Of a stretch of 21,785 bases of DNA, positions 6,967 to 15,588 are shown piece after piece (the stretch's first letter is position 1; each line of letters opens with the position of its first letter). The notes beneath the pieces were generated by a model. It made no database searches and was not told the origin of the DNA. It saw nothing but the letters and a program-made list of their open reading frames with translations. The position numbers and the translations under genes were made by a program. The stretch comes from Chloroflexota bacterium (lineage in GTDB: Bacteria > Chloroflexota > Anaerolineae > CG2-30-64-16), in NCBI GenBank assembly GCA_029555885.1, contig JAKPQT010000704.1, positions 1 through 21,785 of the forward strand. Reading direction: 5' to 3'.

Positions 6967-7037
6967 ATGACTTCTTCCCAACCTCTTCTATCGCAGGGCG
7001 GAGAGCGGGCATAACCTCGATGGGTCACACCGGTACA

Positions 7038-9749
7038 TCAGGCAAACCGCCAGGTAACGATCTGCCGGGCGGCGATGTCAGCCAAGAGGCGACCCTGCTC
7101 CAGCGGCTGGGGTTCGGTGAGGGGACGGCTCTCGAAGTCAACCCGTTGCGCACTGCGGAATCGTTCAGGCTCCGCGACGGCCAGGTTCACGCGACCGGCG
7201 GCATCGGTCGGGTTGAACATCCGCACCTCCAGCCCGCCGTCGATGAAACGCGCGCTCGTGACCACCGCCGGCGCATCCACGGAGAGGAAGCTGGCGCGGC
7301 CGGGCAGACGCCGTCGGTTACCCTGGCGCGCCAATGCCAGATCGCGCGGCTGCAACTGCACATTCCACACGCCGGCGGCGAGCCGCTGGGCCAGGTCAAA
7401 CAGATAGCAGCGGTCCGGCGCGCCGGTCAATGGAACGATCCAGTAGCGGAAGTGGAGGGCGCCCTGCAACTGGCCGCCCGGCTCGTCCGGCCGCCCTACA
7501 GCGCGGCGCGTCGCCCGGAAGAGTGTCAGGGCCAGCGCGCGGTCCGGCAGATCACAGACCGCCGACTCCAGAAGGCCCGTGCTGACGATGGCCAATCCCC
7601 GCCGGTCATCATGGACCGCGCTCCAGCTCTGCTGCGGCTTTGTCTCCACCTCCAACTCGCGGTACAGATGGTTGTCTGCACGCAGGGCGATGGGCCGCTC
7701 GACCACATCGAACGGTGTATCGGCCAGGTAGGTCTGGGCGGCCGCACCCGCGGGAAAAAGGACCCGCAGCCGGTGATCCTCAACGACGTTATGTACAGTC
7801 GTCTCGATCTCAACGTGGGCGCTCCCGCGGCGGAGGGTGACGCGGCTGTCGATCACCAGGCCAACCAGCTCGGGCGAGCGCTGCATAAGGTCGAATCGGA
7901 ACCGCGCGGGTGCCTCCAACTCTGTGCGCACGCGTAGGGTCGCCTGCAACGGACCGTTGTGGACCACCGCCACCGCGCATCGCGCAGCCGCGGTGCTGAA
8001 GACCTGGTCGTTGACAGCCACACCGTGAGCGTAACCGTCGCCCACATCGGCTGCATCCTCGAAGGTCAGCAGCCCGGTGTAAACCTGCCCGCTGCGCTTG
8101 TCGGTCAGGACCAGGGTGCCGTTGGCCGCCACAGCCACGGCCAGGAACGCGTTCTCGATGGTATGGTCACTGGTGGCCAGCGCAGGGGCCATGGGGTGGC
8201 GGGTGAGCACGTCGGCAGGGTCGCTGCGCACCAGGAGCGTCGTGTAGCCCAGCGGCGGCAGTTCAAGGTGGAGGGCCACGCGCACCGGCCGCACCTCATG
8301 GGCCTGAGGGAAACGATGCGCGAACGTGCGCATCACGGACAGCGGGGGTTCCTGGGCCAGCCGCTGGTACAGCACCTCGGCCGGGTGTGCAGGGTCCGCT
8401 GCCGCCCAGATGCGGAACGCGGGCCGCGGCTCTGCATTGAACCCCTCGTGGAACGCAGGCCACTTGGCCGGGATCTGCAGCGTCAGTTCGACCGGCTCCC
8501 TGACGGGCCGCGGCAAGGGGTTGAACACCACGACCCGCAGCTCGTTGTCCGCCAGGTCCCCCTCGACAGCTGCGGCCAGCGCCCGCGCCGCGGCGCCGGC
8601 CTGACCCTGCGCGATCTGCCGGGCCTGACTGAAACGGTAGCGCATGTCTTCATGCACCTGGTCGACGCTGCAGCCGCCGATCGAGTCGTGCGGATGGTTC
8701 TGCAGTAGCCAGCGCCAGGCCACATCCAGGAACCCCTGGGGGACTTCACGGCCCAACGCGGCATGGGCGAACGCGGCCAGCGGCTCGGCCCAGTGGCAAA
8801 GCAAGTTCTCGCACTCGGCGTTGGCCTGCTTGAGCCATACCCGGCTCCCTGTCACGCCACCGGCCAGCCACAGCAGGTCGCGATGGATCACGGGCCGCGC
8901 CGGCTCGCGCAACTCGCCTGTCAGGCGCACGCTGATCCCCGCGCTGTCGGCCATGGCTTCGGCGATGTACTGATCCAGGTCACTGTGGACGATCTCGTGC
9001 GGCCCGGCCGGCGCCGCCATCTCGGCGCGCAGGACGGCGTAGGCTTCCCGGTCCCAGCCCTGATGATCCCCACCGTCGAACAGCAGGACCGGCGCTACCT
9101 CGGTATGGGAGGCCTCCTGCGCCAGGAAGGCCTGCAGGTCACGGCGCATCCCGGCCTGGTCGAACTCGTAATCCGGATCGAAGGCGTGGCGCACATACCC
9201 CGCGTAGTCGCAGTAAGCGTAGTTGCCGAAGCGGTAGGCCAGCATCTCCGTGCCATCGGCCCCGCGCCAGATGAAATGACGAACGCCCAGCGGATTCGTG
9301 CCGCGCCACAGGAAGGCCATGCGGATGCCGAACCCGGCCAGGATTTGCGGCAGTTGGCTGTTGTGCCCGAAGATGTCGCAGACGAAGCCAGCGTCAGAGG
9401 GGCGGCCACCGAAGCTGCGCGCCACCTGCCGTCCCAGCCGGAGATTGCGCACCAGCGATTCGCCAGAAACCAGGAATTCGTCCGGCATGACGTACCACGG
9501 GCCGAGCACCAGCCGGCCCTCGGCCACGCGCTGGGCCAGCTCCGCCCGGCGCTCGGGGCGAATCTCCAGGTAGTCTTCGGCGACCACAGATTGCCCGTCA
9601 GCCACAAAGGGCCCGGCCAGCTCGCCGCTCCGCCAGCCGGCGAAGATGTCATCCAATGTCTGGACAAGGCGGGCGCGGAAGTCCTGGAACGACTGGTACC
9701 ATTCCCGGTCCCAGTGGCTGCTGAACACATAGTGACATCGCCGCAGCAT
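7038..9749 (-). CDS. GH38 alpha-mannosidase
   Basis: 903 residues, last gene of operon B. The N-terminal GH38 catalytic domain shows YVFSSHWDREW (zinc ligands probably His12 and Asp14), FVCDIFGHNSQLPQIL with the likely nucleophile and zinc ligand Asp125, LLFDGGDHQGWD (223-233), and LQNHPHDSIGGCS with His354. The C-terminal half is the beta-rich GH38 region. The enzyme hydrolyses alpha-mannosidic bonds with retention. No signal peptide is seen, so it should act in the cytoplasm on imported sugar. ATG at 9755 overlaps the preceding stop (ATGA), but AGGAGG abuts it directly; ATG at 9749 has ideal six-base spacing and was chosen. Substrate might be oligomannoside or mannosylglycerate-like compounds. 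Confidence 0.93.
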   Translation of the reverse strand: MLRRCHYVFSSHWDREWYQSFQDFRARLVQTLDDIFAGWRSGELAGPFVADGQSVVAEDYLEIRPERRAELAQRVAEGRLVLGPWYVMPDEFLVSGESLVRNLRLGRQVARSFGGRPSDAGFVCDIFGHNSQLPQILAGFGIRMAFLWRGTNPLGVRHFIWRGADGTEMLAYRFGNYAYCDYAGYVRHAFDPDYEFDQAGMRRDLQAFLAQEASHTEVAPVLLFDGGDHQGWDREAYAVLRAEMAAPAGPHEIVHSDLDQYIAEAMADSAGISVRLTGELREPARPVIHRDLLWLAGGVTGSRVWLKQANAECENLLCHWAEPLAAFAHAALGREVPQGFLDVAWRWLLQNHPHDSIGGCSVDQVHEDMRYRFSQARQIAQGQAGAAARALAAAVEGDLADNELRVVVFNPLPRPVREPVELTLQIPAKWPAFHEGFNAEPRPAFRIWAAADPAHPAEVLYQRLAQEPPLSVMRTFAHRFPQAHEVRPVRVALHLELPPLGYTTLLVRSDPADVLTRHPMAPALATSDHTIENAFLAVAVAANGTLVLTDKRSGQVYTGLLTFEDAADVGDGYAHGVAVNDQVFSTAAARCAVAVVHNGPLQATLRVRTELEAPARFRFDLMQRSPELVGLVIDSRVTLRRGSAHVEIETTVHNVVEDHRLRVLFPAGAAAQTYLADTPFDVVERPIALRADNHLYRELEVETKPQQSWSAVHDDRRGLAIVSTGLLESAVCDLPDRALALTLFRATRRAVGRPDEPGGQLQGALHFRYWIVPLTGAPDRCYLFDLAQRLAAGVWNVQLQPRDLALARQGNRRRLPGRASFLSVDAPAVVTSARFIDGGLEVRMFNPTDAAGRVNLAVAEPERFRSAQRVDFESRPLTEPQPLEQGRLLADIAARQIVTWRFA

Positions 9750-9751
9750 GC

Positions 9752-10738
9752 TCATCCTCCTGAGCGATACAGATGGCAGGCCACCTGGCGTCCGTCGTGC
9801 CGGTTGTCGCCGGCCAGCACGGCCAGCGGCGGGCGTTCTTGCCAGCAGATGTCCATAACCTCCCTGCAGCGTTCCGCATACAGGCAGCGCTCGCGGCTGG
9901 CCGCGAGCGCGCCGGGGACGACCGCCTCAGGCGCGGCCTTCAGGTCCTCCGACCAGCGCTGGCCCGGATTCGCCACCGGAATGGACTGCATCAGCAGCCG
10001 CGCATAGGGATGCCGGGGCTCGCTGGTCACCTGCTGAGTGGGACCCTGCTCGACAACGCGGCCCTTGTAGAGCACGATGATCTCGCCGCCCAGGTACTGC
10101 GCGGTGCTCAGGTCATGGGTAATGAAGAGCGTCGAGATGCCGTAACGCTCGCGAAAATCGAGCAGGATGTTCAGGAAGGAAGCGCGGATGCCGGCATCGA
10201 CCATGGAGACCGGCTCGTCGGCAATCACCAGGCGCGGGCGGATCAGGTGGATGCGGGCCATCATCACGCGCTGGCGCATGCCCCCGCTGAGCTGGTGCGG
10301 GTGCTTGCCAAGCACATCCTCCGGTCGCAGGTCCACCGCCCGCAACGCCTCGTGGATGCGTGCCTGCGCCTCGTGCCGTGGTATGGGCAACCCCAGGTTG
10401 CGGATCGCCAGCTTGAAGACCCGCTCGACGCGGTAGAAGGGATTGTACACGCTGTACGGGTTCTGAAAGACCCCCTGCACCTCGCGGCGGTACTGGCGCA
10501 GCCAGGTGGCATCGCCACCAAAGACATCGCCGCCCTGATACTTCACCCGTCCGTCCGTCGGCCGCTGCAGCCGCAGGATTACGCGGGCCAGCGTCGATTT
10601 TCCGCTGCCGCTCTCGCCCACCAGATTCAGGATCGCGGGCTGCTCGGACAGCGCAAACGAGACGTTGTCCACCGCATAGGTCAGGTGGCTGACGCCAAAA
10701 ATCTGGCTCACGCCCTGAAGCTCAAGCAGGTTGGCCAT
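9752..10738 (-). CDS. Opp/Dpp-family ABC transporter ATP-binding protein (OppF type)
   Basis: 328 residues. Walker A GESGSGKS (41-48), Q loop FQNPYSVYNP, signature LSGGM (150-154), Walker B LVIADEP (170-176) and H-loop His208 are all intact. After the ATPase core comes the oligopeptide/dipeptide C-terminal extension with four cysteines (RCLYAERCREVMDIC and ACHLY), which in related proteins binds an iron-sulphur cluster. The start ATG directly abuts the TAG of the preceding ATPase gene, and its stop overlaps an ATG of the mannosidase gene, so translation is probably coupled. It would form a heterodimer with the product of 10739-11716. In this context the cargo is more likely an oligosaccharide than a peptide. 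Confidence 0.94.
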   Translation of the reverse strand: MANLLELQGVSQIFGVSHLTYAVDNVSFALSEQPAILNLVGESGSGKSTLARVILRLQRPTDGRVKYQGGDVFGGDATWLRQYRREVQGVFQNPYSVYNPFYRVERVFKLAIRNLGLPIPRHEAQARIHEALRAVDLRPEDVLGKHPHQLSGGMRQRVMMARIHLIRPRLVIADEPVSMVDAGIRASFLNILLDFRERYGISTLFITHDLSTAQYLGGEIIVLYKGRVVEQGPTQQVTSEPRHPYARLLMQSIPVANPGQRWSEDLKAAPEAVVPGALAASRERCLYAERCREVMDICWQERPPLAVLAGDNRHDGRQVACHLYRSGG

Positions 10739-11716
10739 CTACCGGCCTCCGTCATAGAGATGGCACGCGACCAGGTGCTCGGGCTGTGCCTCCCGGTACG
10801 CGGGGACAACCGTGCGGCAGATCTCCATCACGCGCGGGCAGCGCGGGTGGAAACGACAGCCGGCTGGATAGCTGAATGGGCTCGGTGTTTCGCCTGCGAG
10901 GCCAGTCACGCGGCCGCTGCCCTCGACGGGAATGGAACGGATCAGGCCCGCCGCATAGGGATGCAGCGCCGAGCTGAAGACCTCGCCGACCGCGCCTATC
11001 TCCACGATCCGGCCGGCATACATGACGGCCATGCGGTCCACCACCTGGGCGATTACGCCCATGTCGTGCGTAATCAGCATGATAGTGGTGCCGAGCTCGC
11101 GGCGGATGCGCTGGAGTTCCTGCAGGATCAGCCGCTGAGTGACGACATCGAGCGCAGTAGATGGCTCGTCAGCAACCAGCAGCGCCGGCTGCATGCTGAC
11201 TGCGGCTGCGATGGCCACGCGCTGCATCATGCCGCCGCTCAGCTCATGGGGGTAGCGCTCCAGCACATCCGGGCTGAGGTTGGTGAAGGCCAGCGCGCGC
11301 TGCGCAGCCGCGAGAGCCTCCGCCATGCTCATGCCATGCGCCACGAGCGTATCCGTCATCTGCTGGCGCACGCGCAGTACCGGGTTGAGCGCGCTCATCG
11401 AGCCCTGCGGGATGTAGGCGACGTGACGCCAACGGAGCTGCCGCAGGCGGGCGGCCGGCACAGCCAGCAGGTCTTCGGATGCGCCGCCCGGCAGGGACAG
11501 CAGGATGGACCCGCCCATCTTGACCACCGGCGGCTCGAACAATCCCAGGACCGAAGTCGCCAGGGTGCTCTTGCCGCAGCCCGACTCGCCCACCAGACCC
11601 AGGATTTCGCCCGCACGCACCTCAAGATTTACCTGATCGAGGATCCCAATGATCGAACGACGGCCAATCAGACCGACCGAAAGATCACGGATCTGGAGAA
11701 TGCTCGTTGTCGTCAC
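10739..11716 (-). CDS. Opp/Dpp-family ABC transporter ATP-binding protein (OppD type)
   Basis: 325 residues. Walker A GESGCGKS (43-50), YIPQGSMSALNP at the Q loop, signature LSGGM (159-163) and Walker B LLVADEP (179-185) are intact. The C-terminal cysteine cluster (GCRFHPRCPRVMEIC, then ACHLY) is that of the OppD/DppD extension. The start appears to be GTG at 11716, three bases after the permease stop, with GGAGG inside the permease end; the spacing of about 13 is long. It is a cytoplasmic subunit that energises the two Opp-type permeases encoded upstream, together with the OppF-type partner encoded directly downstream. Confidence 0.93.
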   Translation of the reverse strand: MTTTSILQIRDLSVGLIGRRSIIGILDQVNLEVRAGEILGLVGESGCGKSTLATSVLGLFEPPVVKMGGSILLSLPGGASEDLLAVPAARLRQLRWRHVAYIPQGSMSALNPVLRVRQQMTDTLVAHGMSMAEALAAAQRALAFTNLSPDVLERYPHELSGGMMQRVAIAAAVSMQPALLVADEPSTALDVVTQRLILQELQRIRRELGTTIMLITHDMGVIAQVVDRMAVMYAGRIVEIGAVGEVFSSALHPYAAGLIRSIPVEGSGRVTGLAGETPSPFSYPAGCRFHPRCPRVMEICRTVVPAYREAQPEHLVACHLYDGGR

Positions 11717-11719
11717 GGC

Positions 11720-12565
11720 TTACCGGTCCTCCACGGTGCCCCGCAGCCGCGGGTTGTACTTCTCTTCCAGGCCCATGTTGATCAGGTTGAACGCGAGAAA
11801 CATGAGCACCAGCAACACCACCGGCACGAGCATCTGGCCATACAGCCGGGCCCCCAGAAGCCCCTGGGCCAGCCCCTGACCGATCAGGAAGCCCAGCGTC
11901 GGCAGGCCACGTGCGCCGAGCCCGATGAGCTGCAGGCCGGCCTCGGTGAGCATCGCCGAAACCACCGCCCCGGCCAGGCTGAAGCCCAGGTAGGGCAACA
12001 AGTTGGGCAGCAGTTCGGTGAAGATGATCTGCCAGGTGCCTGCGCCCGTGATGCGGGCCAGGTCGACATAGGGCCGCTCGCGCATGCTGATCACCTGCGC
12101 CCGGATTACGCGCGCCACGTAGGGCCAGCCAAATAAGCCGAGCAGTAGCGCCATGCTGAGCAGGTTCCAACGCCGGATGTACGCAGCCATGATCAGGAAG
12201 ATCGGCAAGCTGGGCACCACCAGGAACATGTCGATGAAGGTGCGCAGCCCCGCATCTGTGCGCCCGCCGACGAAGCCGGAGAGAAAGCCCACCGTCACGC
12301 CGATGATTAGGGCGCTCACCCCGGCCACCAGGCCGATAGCCAGCGACGGCCAGATGGAGTTGAGGATGACCGCCACCGCATCGCGGCCCGCCTCATCGAT
12401 GCCGAGCGGGTGCTCTGGTGAGGGCAACTGCCAGCGCGGCCAGGTGCCCACTTCCAGCGGGTCCTGGCCGGGGAACAGCCATTGTGCCAACAGCGGCCCG
12501 CCGAGCGCGAGAACCAGCAACAGGAGAAGCAGCACGATGCCAAGGGTCAGCTTGAAGTTGCTCAT
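11720..12565 (-). CDS. Opp/Dpp-family ABC transporter permease (OppC/DppC type)
   Basis: 281 residues with one N-terminal membrane helix (FKLTLGIVLLLLLLVLALGGPLLA), a periplasmic loop containing HPLGIDEAGRD (the HPLGTDxxGRD motif of DppC proteins), and a permease domain with the loop YVDLARITGAGTWQIIFTELLPNLLP that docks the ATPases. ATG at 12565 overlaps the stop of the preceding permease by four bases (ATGA), so the two are translationally coupled, as expected for a heterodimeric channel. A longer open frame to 13000 is an antisense-free artefact of GC-rich sequence and overlaps the other permease. Confidence 0.94.
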   Translation of the reverse strand: MSNFKLTLGIVLLLLLLVLALGGPLLAQWLFPGQDPLEVGTWPRWQLPSPEHPLGIDEAGRDAVAVILNSIWPSLAIGLVAGVSALIIGVTVGFLSGFVGGRTDAGLRTFIDMFLVVPSLPIFLIMAAYIRRWNLLSMALLLGLFGWPYVARVIRAQVISMRERPYVDLARITGAGTWQIIFTELLPNLLPYLGFSLAGAVVSAMLTEAGLQLIGLGARGLPTLGFLIGQGLAQGLLGARLYGQMLVPVVLLVLMFLAFNLINMGLEEKYNPRLRGTVEDR

Positions 12566-13635
12566 TGCGTCACCCTGATTCGGGGATCGAGCAGCGGCAG
12601 CGCCAAATCTACGATGAGGCCCGCAAACAGGACGCCCAGCATGGAAATCAGGACGATGCCCTGCATGATGTTGTAGTCGCGCACCGCCATGGCCTTGACG
12701 AAGAGCTCGCCCAGGCCGGGGATGCCGAAGACGACCTCGACGATATATGCGCCGTTCAGGGTGGCGCCCAGGGCGATGGCGAGGCCGGCGACCTGCGGCA
12801 GGAGCGCAGTGCGGAAGGCGTAATCCTTGAGGATCGTGCCGGGGGCCAGCCCCTTGGCCCTGGCATACACCAGGTAGTCCTCGCCGAGCACGGAGATAAT
12901 GAGCTGGCGCATCCCCATGGCCCAGGAGGCGCCCCAGACCAGCACCATGGACAGGACCGGCAGGACCATATGTTGCAGGACGCTGCTGATGAACTCCCAA
13001 GTGAAGGCCCGCTGCAGGTGCGCATCATAGGGCCGGCCGGTGGGCAGCCAGTGCAGCCGATAGCCGAGGAAGACGATCAAGGCCACGGCCAGGAGATAAA
13101 CCGGCGTAATCTGCAACAGCGTCAGGACGCCTGCAGCCAGGCTCGCCAGGCGGGTGCGGCGCAGCCACCCAATCGCAGTGCCGAGCGCAGTGCCGAGGCC
13201 CCAGGCGAGCAGCATCGAGGTCGTAAACAATCCGATGGTCCAGGGCAACTGGCGAAAAATCAGGGTCTGCGCCGGCGTCGGGAAGGCCACGAAGGACGGC
13301 CCGAAGTTGAAGCCGCTGAGGACATTCCGGAAGAAGTAGACGTACTGGACATAGATGGGCAGGTCCAGCCCAAACATGGCCCGATAGCTGGCGACGATCT
13401 GCTGCGCTCCTTCGGCCTGATTTTTGCCCTGGGCCAGCGAAAGCTGTGCAAGCATGATGGAGACCGGGTCGCCGGGCATCAGCCGGAAGAGCAGGAAGGC
13501 CAGCGTGATGGCGGCCCATGCCGTCAGGAAGAAGAGCCCGATGCGGCGCAGGAAGTAATCGCGAACGCCGCGGCGCCGCGCCGCTGCGGTCTGGGCGACC
13601 CGCAAACTCGCGGCTGTGGATGCTGTCTGAGCCAT
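12562..13635 (-). CDS. Opp/Dpp-family ABC transporter permease (OppB/DppB type)
   Basis: 357 residues. After a short Ala/Arg-rich cytoplasmic start comes YFLRRIGLFFLTAWAAITLAFLLFRLMPGDP, the hallmark first helix and PGDP motif of OppB/DppB permeases. The ATPase-contact loop reads DYLVYARAKGLAPGTILKDYAFRTALLP. The end, PLLDPRIRVTQ, is also typical. ATG at 13635 has GGAGG seven bases before it. It follows the binding-protein gene across a gap of 130 bases that contains a long hairpin. It forms the membrane channel of the operon-B importer with the OppC-type subunit. Confidence 0.94.
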   Translation of the reverse strand: MAQTASTAASLRVAQTAAARRRGVRDYFLRRIGLFFLTAWAAITLAFLLFRLMPGDPVSIMLAQLSLAQGKNQAEGAQQIVASYRAMFGLDLPIYVQYVYFFRNVLSGFNFGPSFVAFPTPAQTLIFRQLPWTIGLFTTSMLLAWGLGTALGTAIGWLRRTRLASLAAGVLTLLQITPVYLLAVALIVFLGYRLHWLPTGRPYDAHLQRAFTWEFISSVLQHMVLPVLSMVLVWGASWAMGMRQLIISVLGEDYLVYARAKGLAPGTILKDYAFRTALLPQVAGLAIALGATLNGAYIVEVVFGIPGLGELFVKAMAVRDYNIMQGIVLISMLGVLFAGLIVDLALPLLDPRIRVTQ

Positions 13636-13689
13636 GCTGGTCCTCCGTTACTCGGGCAATAGTACGCTGGAAACATCATCCCCGCCTCT

Positions 13690-13748
13690 CCCCCTCCCCT
13701 GAAGTGCTGGGCGCGCCTCCGGCTCGCCCAGCACTTCAGGAGAGGGGG
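13690..13748. repeat. Long GC-rich inverted repeat in the binding-protein/permease gap
   Basis: A 16-bp perfect stem (13698-13713 with 13725-13740) around an 11-base loop is extended, after one mismatch, by CCCCCTC (13690-13696) pairing with GAGGGGG (13742-13748). That gives 23 paired bases in 24 positions. It lies 17 bases after the binding-protein stop codon. It may stabilise the upstream message and lower permease expression. The composition (C-rich then G-rich arms) resembles dispersed repeats of Chloroflexota genomes, so it may be a small non-autonomous element. Confidence 0.75.
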
Positions 13749-13765
13749 TCGGGGGTGCGGTCCGC

Positions 13766-15528
13766 TTACTGTGCGGGTTCGATGTATGTCAGGATATGGC
13801 GGAACAGCGGGCCCCAGTAGACCAGCATGTTCGCCTTCTCGTAGCCCTGCCAGTACTCGTTGTTGTACGGGATCACGAAGTAGTCGCCGAATAGGTGGCC
13901 GTAGACGTAGTCGGCATACACCAGGCCGAAGGCCTTCTTGTAGAGTGCCTGGACGGTCGGATCATCCGGGCTGCCGGCCCGGATCTGCTCGGTCACGTCG
14001 ATCAATTCCTGCGATGCCTTGTAGCGATAAGGATTCTGCCACGTGGCCTCGCCGATCTCCTTGAAGTTCTCGGGCAGCAGGTCGGTGTAGGTGGAGATGG
14101 GATCGAACGGCTGCGGGCAGGACCACATGAAGGAGATCTCGTAGTTGCCGCCCGGCAGGTCTGCCACGAAGGTGCCGACCTCTTCCACGCGTACGTCGAT
14201 CTGGATGCCCAGCGCCTCGGCTTCCTTCGCCATGCCATCGGCCCACGCGCGCCACTCGGTGTACTGGGGCTGGAAGGTGATGGCGGTGAGCTGGATGGGC
14301 TGGCCTTCCTTGTTCAAGCGCTTGCCGTTCTCGAGCTTATAGCCGGCCTCATCCAGGATCTGCGCGGCCTTGGCCGGGTCAAACTTGCCGATGTCGTACT
14401 TGTCGATGTCGGCTGGATCGTAGAAGACCGGCGGCGGGTTGCCCTGGGTCGGGTCGTAAGGCCACGGCACGACGTTAGGATAGCCGGGCGGATCGCCGGT
14501 GTTGACAGCCTTCTGGCGGTCGATCAGCAGGCTCATGGCGTGGCGGAAAGCCGGATCATCCAGGGGCTTGACGGTGTGGTTGAATGCGACGCGCCGCGGG
14601 CATGGGTCCAGCCCCAGGTACTGTGCGATGTTCGGGTTGGTCTGCATCGCGGTCTTGACCGGCGCATTCTCGAGACTGCCCAAGTCATAGTTGCCCTGCT
14701 CCCACTCGAGCGTGGACAGATCCTGCTTCGGCGCCTGCGTCCAGACCATGTACTTGGGCGCCGGCATCTTCTCCTTGTTCCAGTAGTCGTCGCGGCGCTC
14801 CCAGATCACGACGCGGGTCTCGTTGTTGGTGCTCACGAGCTTGTACGGACCGGAGAAAACGGCGTTCGGGTTAGTGAACTCGGTGGGGTCCTGGCCCTCC
14901 CAGACATGCTTGGGCAGGACGTAGAAACCGTTGATGAACTGCTGGTGGAAGCGAAAATCGGGCTCCTTGAGCGTGAAGACCAGCTTGTCCGTGCCCTCGG
15001 CCTTCACGTTGTCCACCGAGCGCTCCAGACCGACGCCGCCGGCGATCTTCGCCATATTCTCGATGTAGTAGTTGACGGTGAAGATCCAGTCCTCGACGGT
15101 CAGCGGTGTGCCGTCATTCCAGTTGGCGCTGTCGACGATATTCAGCGTAAACGTCTTACCGTCTTCGGAGTACTCCCACGACTTGGCGAGGAACGGGAAG
15201 AGGTTCGTGTTGTCATCGCGGTAGAACGGCAGCTCGATGGCGACCTGGAAGAAGCCGGAAGCATTGTTATTGTTCGGGGCGAAGGGATTGAAGGCGTCCC
15301 AGATGTCGGAGCTCGGCACTTGGTGGCCGACAATATAGGTCTCGTTCCGCGGCAGGTTGCCGTATACCAGTTTGGCGGCCGGTGCGGCCGCTGCCTCTTC
15401 GGGCGCTGCGGCGGGCTCGACCGGCTGTTCGGCTGCCGGGGGGCCGGCGCCGGAGCAACAGGGGTGCACGCGGCCAGCATGGACAAAACCATCAGAACAC
15501 TGAGGATTACCAGGAGCTTGTTGCGCAT
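13766..15528 (-). CDS. Opp/Dpp-type solute-binding lipoprotein (SBP family 5), with apparent frameshift
   Basis: The start ATG at 15528 has AAGGAGG upstream and encodes a clear lipoprotein signal (MRNKLLVILSVLMVLSMLAAC, Cys21). The frame is then lost near 15438-15443, a run of six G on plus. The rest of the protein, a complete SBP family-5 domain (LVYGNLPRNETYIVG to LTYIEPAQ), is in another frame without a signal. Adding one base in the homopolymer joins the two into one 587-residue lipoprotein with the usual Ala/Pro/Glu linker. A sequencing error, or a recent or phase-variable frameshift, explains this. Members of this family bind peptides or, in several thermophiles, oligosaccharides. Placed before the permeases and a GH38 enzyme, it probably captures mannosides. 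Confidence 0.88.
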
Positions 15529-15588
15529 TTGCCTGCCTCCTTGAATCTGCGCAAGAACGCGTCTGCACGCACACGGTGAGACAACCAG

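Noticed and set aside
9773..12136. A 787-residue plus-strand frame opposite the two Opp-type ATPases.
   Set aside because: Its content is the mirror of the ATPase codon bias, with many His, Gln and Ala residues and no motif. The minus-strand genes have every expected ABC motif.
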